From the NCBI GenBank assembly GCA_000385055.1, contig ARRL01000002.1, positions 26,242 through 90,241 of the forward strand: 64,000 nucleotides of DNA. The letters are read 5' to 3'. The notes beneath the pieces were generated by a model. It was not told the DNA's origin. It searched no databases and saw only the letters and a program-made list of their open reading frames with translations. The stretch comes from a gamma proteobacterium SCGC AAA168-P09. Lineage in GTDB: Bacteria > Pseudomonadota > Gammaproteobacteria > Magnimaribacterales > D2472. The translations under genes were made by a program, and so were the position numbers. This document shows, piece after piece, positions 43,997 to 50,453 of this stretch (position 1 is the stretch's first letter; each line of letters opens with the position of its first letter).

Positions 43997-44022
43997 AAGC
44001 CCATAACCTAAGCTACGGGCTT
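43997..44022 (+). terminator. Weak hairpin terminator after the protease gene
   Basis: AAGCCC (43997-44002) pairs with GGGCTT (44017-44022) with a 14-nt loop. Only a weak T tract follows (AATCATT), so termination may be poor. It lies 41 bases after the protease stop. Confidence 0.45.
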
Positions 44023-44115
44023 AATCATTAAGTCGGACAAACCAATGAATCTTACTTAACCCTATGGTGCATAGAGTATTTGTCAAGATTCAATAATCCA
44101 CCCATCACAATAGCA

Positions 44116-44158
44116 ACAACACTTTACCCCCTTATATAGGGGGGTAAGTATGTGTTGT
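44116..44158. other. Long interrupted inverted repeat between convergent genes
   Basis: TTACCCCC (44124-44131) pairs with GGGGGTAA (44140-44147), and outside it ACAACAC (44116-44122) pairs with GTGTTGT (44152-44158). The extended stem has no flanking T run. It stands 33 bases beyond the end of the RepA-like gene, in a 236-base gap. It could be a bidirectional terminator, a transcript-end structure or an origin-type hairpin of the island. Confidence 0.5.
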
Positions 44159-44191
44159 ATATGTAATGTTTTGGGCAACATTTTGAAAACC

Positions 44192-45214
44192 TTAATTACT
44201 GTCATGTTGTTCTGAATCTAAAAAACCTTGTTTTATTAGGCTATTCCACTTCCTTCCAAAGACAACATTAAAAGATTTCTTATTGTTATAGTGTTGTCCA
44301 TGTGTCTTAAAGATGTTGTCTCTTATGTTGTCCTTGTTTAATCCTTCTTTATAGTAATCTATGATATTTGATTCAAATTGTGTAAGTGTTGAGCCAACAT
44401 CAACATATAAAGTTTCTTCATTATCAATTAAAGTGCTTCTCATCTTAAATGGTATTGATGTTCCTTCAGCATTGCATTTAATCTTTTCTCTATACAATTC
44501 CATTTGACCATTCTTCTTTTTACGAACCTTAAGAACTGTTGGAAAATCATTTTTTTGGAGTGATGAGCCCATTATTCCCTTATCACCGTTTTTACCTGCA
44601 TGTGCTATGACAAGAATTGATAATGGCTCACAACAATGCTCTCCTGCATTTTTTATTATTTTTTTAAGAGCCTTTATGCTTTTTCTAATAGCTGCGTCAT
44701 CATTTATGCTTGATTCTCCTATTGCTTGTGAAAGAGTATCAATAATTAATAACCCCCCAGAATAATAAAGTCTATCCCAGGTTCTTAAAACTTCTCTTTC
44801 TTTCCATACTTCACGAGTTCCATATGAGACTTGTTCAACTTCTAAGTATTCCTCAATTCTTGTTCCATACCCATTTGCAGTTAAATCTAAATCACTATCA
44901 AAGTTAATATGAAGGTTTTCTAAAATATCTTCTTTTTGATTTAAATAGTTGGCTTTTGTAAGTCCGCGTATCCTCAGTATTAAGTCGTTGTAATTGGTGT
45001 CTGGACTGAATATATAGACCCTCCCACTCTCTGTAGCTCCGAGTTCCTCTGAACCAGTTATTACTTCTAATGCTATTTTCAAAGCAAGAAAAGTTTTGAA
45101 CATATTTGTCTGTGCATAAAGAATTGCTATTTCCCCCATGGGTATTAAGTTTTTTATTAACCATTTTTTTTCTACTCCATTATTAATTTTTATTATTTCA
45201 TTTAGATTTTTCAT
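44192..45214 (-). CDS. RepA-like AAA ATPase / putative replication helicase of the island
   Basis: A 340-residue protein of the AAA_25/RepA-like group. The P-loop is unusual: AQTNMFKTFLALKIAL, keeping the Lys-Thr but losing the usual glycines. Other motifs are VYIFSPDTNYNDLILRI, Walker B-like GLLIIDTLSQAIGE and LSILVIAHAGKNGDKGIMGSS. The C-terminal 60 residues look like a winged-helix part (KDNIRDNIFKTHGQ). The protein is probably the island's replication initiator or helicase loader. It is the third gene of a leftward cluster beginning with alpA. Confidence 0.78.
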   Translation of the reverse strand: MKNLNEIIKINNGVEKKWLIKNLIPMGEIAILYAQTNMFKTFLALKIALEVITGSEELGATESGRVYIFSPDTNYNDLILRIRGLTKANYLNQKEDILENLHINFDSDLDLTANGYGTRIEEYLEVEQVSYGTREVWKEREVLRTWDRLYYSGGLLIIDTLSQAIGESSINDDAAIRKSIKALKKIIKNAGEHCCEPLSILVIAHAGKNGDKGIMGSSLQKNDFPTVLKVRKKKNGQMELYREKIKCNAEGTSIPFKMRSTLIDNEETLYVDVGSTLTQFESNIIDYYKEGLNKDNIRDNIFKTHGQHYNNKKSFNVVFGRKWNSLIKQGFLDSEQHDSN

Positions 45215-45240
45215 TTTGTTTGTCCTTTTAGATTAATTAG

Positions 45241-45438
45241 TTATTTTTTTTCTAGTGGTGTGATATGAATTTCCACCTCACACTCAAGTGCCTCAGATTT
45301 AAATTTTGTATATTCTTTTGATAGTTCATTGATCCATTCAAGAACATCAAATGGGATATCAGCAACAGTTAATAAGGTTGCTTTGTTTTCCCAATAATAT
45401 GATTCAAGTTGTATATAGTTCATTAATTCCTTTTTCAT
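45241..45438 (-). CDS. Small island protein between AlpA and the RepA-like gene
   Basis: A 65-residue ORF, helical in the first half (KKELMNYIQLESYYWENKAT) and strand-like at the end (CEVEIHITPLEKK). It overlaps alpA by 4 bases (ATGA) and ends 26 bases before the RepA-like gene, so it is probably part of that operon. No family is recognised. Confidence 0.6.
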   Translation of the reverse strand: MKKELMNYIQLESYYWENKATLLTVADIPFDVLEWINELSKEYTKFKSEALECEVEIHITPLEKK

Positions 45439-45617
45439 ATGTTTACCTTTTGGTTGATCCAGTTTTCTATGTCTTCAGCCTTCCATCTAAGAGGAGAAGA
45501 GTGAGCATTACCTAGCTTTATAGGTTTAGGAAAATTTCCTTCTTTGACTCTTCTCCATATTGTTGTCCTTGCACCAAGACCTAAGTCAGTGATGTCTTCT
45601 ACAGTTAAAAGTTTCAT
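45435..45617 (-). CDS. AlpA-family helix-turn-helix regulator / excisionase-like protein
   Basis: A 60-residue protein with the AlpA/MerR-like winged helix: MKLLTVEDITDLGLGARTTI, then WRRVKEGNFPKPIKLG and LRWKAEDIENWI. AlpA-type proteins control integrase or act as excisionase in P4-like elements. The gene lies next to the right attachment repeat, facing left. Leftward transcription of alpA may be driven in part by the displaced tRNA promoter (45876-45881). Confidence 0.85.
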   Translation of the reverse strand: MKLLTVEDITDLGLGARTTIWRRVKEGNFPKPIKLGNAHSSPLRWKAEDIENWINQKVNI

Positions 45618-45820
45618 TATTTTTATCCTTTGTTATGTAATTGATATTTATAAAAGTTGAAACGAGTATAGATATGATGAAATCATTTGGGGGGTGGCTA
45701 CCTAAGGCATTTAATACATACCCTAGAGTGGTATGAATTCGAGATGTATTTGTACTATAAGAAGTACTATAGAAATATAGAATCTATTATATAAAAGGTT
45801 TTAATAGGGGTATAAGCTAC

Positions 45821-45860
45821 GTTCGTAGCCAAGTACTCTATCCAGCTGAGCTACGGGCGC
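45821..45860. repeat. Right 40-bp attachment repeat (att), truncated tRNA copy
   Basis: Identical to 29415-29454 over all 40 bases: acceptor 5' strand, D arm and anticodon 5' stem of tRNA-Arg(ACG) in reverse orientation. No 3' half of the tRNA follows, so this copy is not functional. The chromosome resumes at 45861. Confidence 0.93.
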
Positions 45861-45875
45861 TTAGTTTGAAAACGC

Positions 45876-45881
45876 ATTATA
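45876..45881 (-). promoter_or_regulatory. Orphan -10 box of the original tRNA-Arg promoter
   Basis: A minus-strand TATAAT lies 15 bases upstream of the truncated tRNA copy. Before integration it would have served tRNA-Arg(ACG); now it reads into the island towards alpA. No canonical -35 is seen; the nearest candidate is TTATCG with an 18-base spacer. Confidence 0.45.
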
Positions 45882-45909
45882 GCCATATTTCAAAATTAAC
45901 GATAATAGG

Positions 45910-46014
45910 AGTTATTTATCTCGAAATTTAATTGAAGTTAATGATACTGAGAAAATTTTTAATGACCCAGAACATGAATTGACTAAAAATTATATTTCTG
46001 GAAGAACGGGTTAA
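45910..46014 (+). pseudogene. pstB: pstB C-terminal relic
   Basis: An open reading frame translates to NLIEVNDTEKIFNDPEHELT and then KNYISGRTG before TAA 46012, which is the C-terminal tail of the phosphate ABC transporter ATPase PstB (ExExFxxTEKIFxNPxxxxTxxYIxGRFG). About 90 percent of the gene is missing, and there is no start codon. The relic stands next to the tRNA site, so an earlier rearrangement probably removed the rest. The island itself ends 50 bases before it. Confidence 0.8.
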
Positions 46015-46027
46015 ATAATTAGTATTC

Positions 46028-46198
46028 TTAAATTTTACGGGCTTCCTCAGGAAGCATTACAGGTATTCCATCTTTTACAGGATAGGCTAGTCCAGCTTCT
46101 TTAGAAATTAGTTCATTAGCCTCTTTGTCATACTTAAGAGGTTTTTTTGAAACGGGACATACAAGTATATCCAGTAATTTTTGATCTAATATGGTCAT
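46028..46198 (-). CDS. Trm112 family protein (YcaR-like)
   Basis: A 56-residue protein, too short for most ORF cut-offs. It reads [20 protein letters not shown] early and [20 protein letters not shown] late, a full match to the bacterial Trm112/YcaR pattern. The usual CPxC reads CPVS, a common proteobacterial variant. In eukaryotes Trm112 activates methyltransferases; the bacterial role is less clear. It is divergent from cofE. Confidence 0.9.
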   Translation of the reverse strand: MTILDQKLLDILVCPVSKKPLKYDKEANELISKEAGLAYPVKDGIPVMLPEEARKI

Positions 46199-46209
46199 AA
46201 TCCTGCAGT

Positions 46210-46252
46210 ATACAATAGGATTTATTTAGAATATATATATGTGCTATTGTAT
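46210..46252. promoter_or_regulatory. 9-bp inverted repeat between Trm112-like and cofE genes
   Basis: ATACAATAG (46210-46218) and CTATTGTAT (46244-46252) frame an AT-rich 25-base loop in the divergent promoter region. It could be an operator serving both genes. No regulator is assigned. Confidence 0.35.
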
Positions 46253-46282
46253 TCGCTTAAAAAATATGCGGATTAAATAATT

Positions 46283-47047
46283 ATGAACCATTTATCTATA
46301 AGAGCTTTAGAGGAGTTTCCCTTAATTAATCCAGGTGATAACTTAAGTTCTATTATTTTAGATTCTATCGAGGATAATGATATTACTATTGATGATGGAG
46401 ATGTGATACTTCTTGCACAAAAAATTATCTCAAAATCAGAAAATAGATTTAAAAATTTATCAGAAATTAATCCTTCAGAAAAAGCTATAAAATTAGGAAA
46501 TAGCCTGGGTAGAGATCCAGCATTTATACAGCTCATTTTAGATGAATCTAATGAGATATTAAGTACTGAAAAAAATGTAATCATTGTTGAGCATAAACTT
46601 GGATACATAAACATTAACGCTGGCATAGATAGATCTAACATTTCAAAAAATAAAGATCTTGTACTTTTACTGCCAGAGGATCCAAAAAAAAGTGCAAATG
46701 ATATTCAAACCCAAATAAATTCAAAGATAGGTAAAGATATTAGTGTAATAATCACCGATTCGATGACTAGGCCATATAGGTCTGGAGTAACGAATTTTGC
46801 AATTGCCAGTTCTAACATTCAGAGTCTTATAGATTTAAAGGGTGAGGAAGATATTTTTGGAAATACATTGCATGCTACAGAGATTGCTATTGCTGATGAA
46901 TTAGCTGCCGCTGCTGGGTTATTGATGGGCCAAGGCAATGATATGAAGCCTGTGGTGATTATCAAAGGGTTTGATAGATCAAATTATTCCGTTAATAACG
47001 CCTATGACTTAATGGTTAACAAAGATGATGACTTGTATCGTTTCTAG
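46283..47047 (+). CDS. CofE-like coenzyme F420:L-glutamate ligase
   Basis: A 254-residue protein of the CofE family: GDVILLAQKIISKSENR near residue 38, then GLGRDPAFIQLILDES-type segment (here NSLGRDPAFIQLILDES), LLLPEDPKKSA, VIITDSMTRPYRSGVTNFAI and ELAAAAGLLMGQG. The family adds Glu to F420-0. F420 is rare in gammaproteobacteria, and no other F420 gene is in the window, so a different gamma-glutamyl ligase role is possible. It stands upstream of pdxJ with a 26-base gap. Confidence 0.85.
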   Translation: MNHLSIRALEEFPLINPGDNLSSIILDSIEDNDITIDDGDVILLAQKIISKSENRFKNLSEINPSEKAIKLGNSLGRDPAFIQLILDESNEILSTEKNVIIVEHKLGYININAGIDRSNISKNKDLVLLLPEDPKKSANDIQTQINSKIGKDISVIITDSMTRPYRSGVTNFAIASSNIQSLIDLKGEEDIFGNTLHATEIAIADELAAAAGLLMGQGNDMKPVVIIKGFDRSNYSVNNAYDLMVNKDDDLYRF

Positions 47048-47073
47048 CTCATCTAATAATCTATAATTAGAAT

Positions 47074-47838
47074 ATGAAATTCAGCTTAAATTTAAATAAG
47101 ATTGCTTTATTAAGAAATGCTAGGGGAGAAAATAATCCTTCTTTAGAGGATTATGCTAATCAAGCAATTGATCTTGGTGTTGATGGTCTTACTTTACACC
47201 CAAGGCCGGATCACAGGCATGCAACAAGCGATGATGTGATTTCATTGAACAAAATATGTAAAGAAAGAAACGTGGAGTTCAATATTGAAGGCAATCCATT
47301 TTCTGAGCCTGCAGATCCTTTTCAGGGTTATGTAAACTTGGTAAATGCATGTCAGCCAAACCAAGCAACCCTTGTTCCAGACCTTCTTAATCAGATCACT
47401 TCAGACCATGGATGGGAGAGTGGCGACCATGATGATCATCTAATTAACGCAATAAAGAATTTGAATAGTCTTTGTAAAAGTACATCTATCAGTTTGTTTG
47501 TAGATAATTTAAAAAATAATAATACAAATTTAGATTCTATAGATTACGCACTTAAAGTTGGAGCCAATACTATTGAAATTCACACCGGTGAATTTGCAAA
47601 GTTAATTGATTTAAATGATCTTACTATAAACACCAAATTAGAAGAATTAATTTATGCTGCAAAAGATAAAGATTTAATGGTTAATGCAGGACATGATTTG
47701 AATTTAATTAACCTACCTCATTTAGTAAGTATTGGTGGTATAAATGAAGTATCTATTGGTCATGCAATTGTAGTTGATGCCTTGAATTATGGCTTTGAAG
47801 ACACTATAAAGAGGTATATAGGAGTTATTAAGGGATAA
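47074..47838 (+). CDS. pdxJ: Pyridoxine 5'-phosphate synthase
   Basis: A 254-residue PdxJ with LNLNKIALLRNARGENNPSL, GLTLHPRPDHRHATSDDV, FNIEGNPFSEPAD, the QATLVPDLLNQITSDHGW segment, IEIHTGEFA and MVNAGHDLNL...EVSIGHAIV. It forms the pyridoxine ring from deoxyxylulose phosphate and aminoacetone phosphate. It is followed by grxD after two bases. Confidence 0.95.
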   Translation: MKFSLNLNKIALLRNARGENNPSLEDYANQAIDLGVDGLTLHPRPDHRHATSDDVISLNKICKERNVEFNIEGNPFSEPADPFQGYVNLVNACQPNQATLVPDLLNQITSDHGWESGDHDDHLINAIKNLNSLCKSTSISLFVDNLKNNNTNLDSIDYALKVGANTIEIHTGEFAKLIDLNDLTINTKLEELIYAAKDKDLMVNAGHDLNLINLPHLVSIGGINEVSIGHAIVVDALNYGFEDTIKRYIGVIKG

Positions 47839-47840
47839 AT

Positions 47841-48152
47841 ATGACAATCGAAGAAAAATTAAAGCAACAAATCAAAGAGAATGATATTTTAATTTATATG
47901 AAGGGCACACCTTATGAGCCTCAATGTGGTTTTTCTGCAAAAACAGTTCAAGCATTGATCGAATGTGATGCAAAATTTTCATATGTTGATGTCATAGAAA
48001 ATAATGATGTTAGAACAACTTTACCATCTGTATCAGATTGGCCAACTTTCCCTCAAGTCTTCATCAAGGGTGAGTTAATTGGTGGTGCAGATATTGTTAC
48101 CCAAATGCATGAGTCAGGAGACTTACAGAAAGCAATTGATGACGCTAGCTAA
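47841..48152 (+). CDS. grxD: Monothiol glutaredoxin (CGFS type)
   Basis: A 103-residue protein with LIYMKGTPYEPQCGFSAKTV (active-site CGFS), WPTFPQVFIKGELIGGADIV and a short C-terminal helix, all typical of GrxD. It binds a [2Fe-2S] cluster with glutathione and works with BolA proteins, one of which is encoded at 3206-3514. The stop overlaps the convergent rnt gene by 4 bases. Confidence 0.95.
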   Translation: MTIEEKLKQQIKENDILIYMKGTPYEPQCGFSAKTVQALIECDAKFSYVDVIENNDVRTTLPSVSDWPTFPQVFIKGELIGGADIVTQMHESGDLQKAIDDAS

Positions 48153-48736
48153 TTTTTATTAAAGTCATTTATTATTTTACAAAAGACTTTAGCAGTAACA
48201 TCAGAGTCATATGCAGCTGAGTGAGCTTCCTTTGAATCATAATCAATCTTTAAAGATTCACATATTCTAGCTAGTACTGTTTGGTTTGTAGCTAAAGCAC
48301 CTAAGGTTACTGTATCTAATACAGAAAATGGATGAAAAGGGGATCTTTTAATATTATTTCTTTCAACTGCCGCATTTAAAAATGAATTATCAAAATGAGC
48401 ATTATGACCAACTAATATGGCTCTGGAGCATTCGTATTTATTTTTAGTTTTATTAATAATTTTAAACAGTTCTTTTAAGGCATATTCTTCTTCAACCGCA
48501 TTCCTTAAAGGGTGACCAAGTTTAATTTTTGTAAATTCTAATGACTCATCCTCAACTACAGTTCCTTCAAAAGGGTTGAGATGATATCTAAATGTCTCTC
48601 CAACCAACAGCTCATCATTTTCTTCTTCTATTAATGTTATAGCTATTTCTAAAATTGCATTTGTTTTAGAATCAAAACCTCCTGTTTCAAGATCTACAAC
48701 AACCGGTAAATATTTTCTAAATCTATCTTTTAACAT
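48149..48736 (-). CDS. rnt: Ribonuclease T
   Basis: A 195-residue DEDD exonuclease: exo I YLPVVVDLETGGFDSKTNAI, exo II LVGHNAHFDNSFLNAA and exo III HSAAYDSDVTAKVF with the catalytic His and Asp. RNase T trims the 3' ends of tRNA and other stable RNAs. It ends, in transcription order, the leftward cluster metG - FNR - rnfB-like - rnt, with one-base or short overlaps. Confidence 0.9.
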   Translation of the reverse strand: MLKDRFRKYLPVVVDLETGGFDSKTNAILEIAITLIEEENDELLVGETFRYHLNPFEGTVVEDESLEFTKIKLGHPLRNAVEEEYALKELFKIINKTKNKYECSRAILVGHNAHFDNSFLNAAVERNNIKRSPFHPFSVLDTVTLGALATNQTVLARICESLKIDYDSKEAHSAAYDSDVTAKVFCKIINDFNKN

Positions 48737-49407
48737 TAGTCAGATTTATTTTTAACAAAATCTTCTAGCAAACTTTCATCAAACTTATGTAAGTTTTGTA
48801 AATCATTTTTTGTAATATTAACTTGCATATCATTAAGATTTTCTGATTTATTGACACCCCTGTTCTCAATTTGATTATTTATAAATTTGCTAATATTTAA
48901 ATTTTCATTCGAAAAATTTTTTAGCTTTGATCTTTTTTTAGTATTTGTAGTTTCTTTTAAATTATAAAAAAATTGAGACAAATCTCTCGGTTGTTTTATT
49001 TGATTTTCAGATACTGAAACAATTTCTATGCAGTCTACAGGACATGGCTCAATACACAACTCACACCCTGTACATATATCATCAATAATTGAATGCATCA
49101 TATTGGCTGATCCAACTATTGCATCAACCGGGCATGCATCTATGCATTTTTTACATCCAATGCATTCATTCTCAACGATAGTCACTTTTTGACTATCGAT
49201 AGTAGGACCATAATCTAAATTCACTTTAGAGATTTTTTTATCAAGTAACTGATTTAATTTATTAAGAGTTTCTTGCCCACCAGGAACACATCTATCATGA
49301 GGATCACCGTCAACTATGGCCTGGGCATATTGCATGCATCCAGGCGTATCGCATCTACCGCATTGAATCTGAGGTAATTCTTTATGAATGAGATTAATTA
49401 ATTCCAA
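48736..49407 (-). CDS. RnfB-like iron-sulfur protein without membrane anchor
   Basis: A 223-residue protein. The N-terminal Fe-S domain has CGRCDTPGCMQYAQAIVDGD; two 4Fe-4S ferredoxin motifs follow (CIGCKKCIDACPVDAI, CTGCELCIEPCPVDCIEI). A hydrophilic 80-residue tail follows without cofactors. RnfB of the Rnf complex has an N-terminal membrane helix, which is absent here, and no rnfA, C, D, G or E gene is nearby. It is probably a soluble ferredoxin serving the reductase gene next to it. Confidence 0.85.
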   Translation of the reverse strand: MELINLIHKELPQIQCGRCDTPGCMQYAQAIVDGDPHDRCVPGGQETLNKLNQLLDKKISKVNLDYGPTIDSQKVTIVENECIGCKKCIDACPVDAIVGSANMMHSIIDDICTGCELCIEPCPVDCIEIVSVSENQIKQPRDLSQFFYNLKETTNTKKRSKLKNFSNENLNISKFINNQIENRGVNKSENLNDMQVNITKNDLQNLHKFDESLLEDFVKNKSD

Positions 49408-49409
49408 TT

Positions 49410-50453
49410 TTATTTTTCTTTTACGCCTAGTTTCTCTTGAAGTTTTGAATTTGAAGTTGTGTAACCAAAGGGAACTCTTTCACCTGGATAGATTCTTTTG
49501 TAGGCTTCTTGAACTGCAAGAGTGGTCTCATGGAAACCAGATAAAATAAGATCTAATTTACCTGGATAGTCATTGATATCACCAACAGCAAAAATTCCTT
49601 CCACAGATGTTTGATAATTTTCGGTATTAACTGATATTTTTTTACCACTTAAATCAAGATTCCATTCAAGAATAGGACCTAGTTTTTTATTAAGACCAAA
49701 TAAGAAGAGCAATTCATCAGCATTATGATGCTCAATTTCATTGGTATCAAAATTTTTCAGAGTGACACCCTCAACTTTATCTGATCCCTCAATGCTATCA
49801 ATAAGATAAGGAGTCAAAAGTTTAACTTTTCTAGAAGCTACAAGTTCTCTCATCTTTTCTTCAGAGTGAAGGGCACCTCTAAATGCATCTCTTCTATGTA
49901 CAAGCGAGAGGCTTTTAGCTTTTTCTGCAAGATCTATCGTCCAATCTAAAGCAGAATCACCACCCCCAAATATAAAGATATCTTTATTTTCATATAAAGA
50001 TTTTGATCGAACTGCATAAGCAACACCTTTGTTTAAAAATGTATCTGGCTCACTAATGTTGGCAGGTCTTCTCGGTTCAAAAGACCCAGCACCTGCTGCT
50101 ATAAAGATATTTTTAGTAATAAATTTAGTAGATTCGTTTGTTTCTATTTCCCAAAACCTACTATCCTCATGATCTATTTCATTTATTAGCTCAACTCTTT
50201 CATTTAAAACTAGATCATAATTAAATGGCTCAATCTGTTTAAGCAGAGCATCAACATGCTCTTGAGCTGTTTGAAATGGAACTCCTGGAATATCATAAAT
50301 TGGTTTTTCTGGATAAAGTTCAGCACATTGCCCACCAGGCTTATCTAAGTTATCTATAAGAACACAATTTAATCCTAGCAAGCCTGCCTCAAATACAGTA
50401 AATAGGCCTACAGGTCCTGCTCCTATAACTACAATGTCTACTTCTTTTGCCAT
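49410..50453 (-). CDS. Ferredoxin-NADP+ reductase, thioredoxin-reductase-like type
   Basis: A 347-residue flavoprotein: VVIGAGPVGLFTVFEAGLLG, then DKPGGQCAELYPEKPIYDIP, the NADP-binding IFIFGGGDSALDWTIDLA, and GIFAVGDINDYPGKLDLILSGF. It has no redox CxxC of thioredoxin reductase, and matches the YumC-type FNR. It moves electrons between NADPH and ferredoxin. The adjacent RnfB-like ferredoxin is the probable partner. Confidence 0.9.
   Translation of the reverse strand: MAKEVDIVVIGAGPVGLFTVFEAGLLGLNCVLIDNLDKPGGQCAELYPEKPIYDIPGVPFQTAQEHVDALLKQIEPFNYDLVLNERVELINEIDHEDSRFWEIETNESTKFITKNIFIAAGAGSFEPRRPANISEPDTFLNKGVAYAVRSKSLYENKDIFIFGGGDSALDWTIDLAEKAKSLSLVHRRDAFRGALHSEEKMRELVASRKVKLLTPYLIDSIEGSDKVEGVTLKNFDTNEIEHHNADELLFLFGLNKKLGPILEWNLDLSGKKISVNTENYQTSVEGIFAVGDINDYPGKLDLILSGFHETTLAVQEAYKRIYPGERVPFGYTTSNSKLQEKLGVKEK

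Larger units (their letters stand above)
29415..45860. mobile_element. Integrative genomic island in tRNA-Arg(ACG), about 16.4 kb
   Basis: The element is bounded by perfect 40-bp direct repeats of the tRNA 5' half. It has a tyrosine recombinase just inside the left end and an AlpA-like regulator, a small protein and a RepA-like ATPase in a minus-strand cluster at the right end. A phage-like ssDNA-binding protein candidate is at 31787. No terminase, capsid, tail, relaxase or type IV secretion genes are visible, so it is a satellite-like or integrative mobilisable island. Its cargo is a sigma factor, an anti-sigma-like protein, a CHAT protease and secreted or membrane proteins under a shared promoter motif. 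Confidence 0.92.

Noticed and set aside
45821..45860. A second tRNA-Arg gene at the right end of the island
   Set aside because: Only the 5' half is present; the 3' stem, T arm and CCA are missing. It is an attachment remnant.
29415..45860. Complete prophage
   Set aside because: No capsid, portal, terminase, tail or lysis genes are visible. Integrase, AlpA, RepA-like and SSB-like genes point to a satellite-type element.
48736..49407. Part of a complete Rnf complex
   Set aside because: No other rnf gene is near and the membrane anchor is missing.
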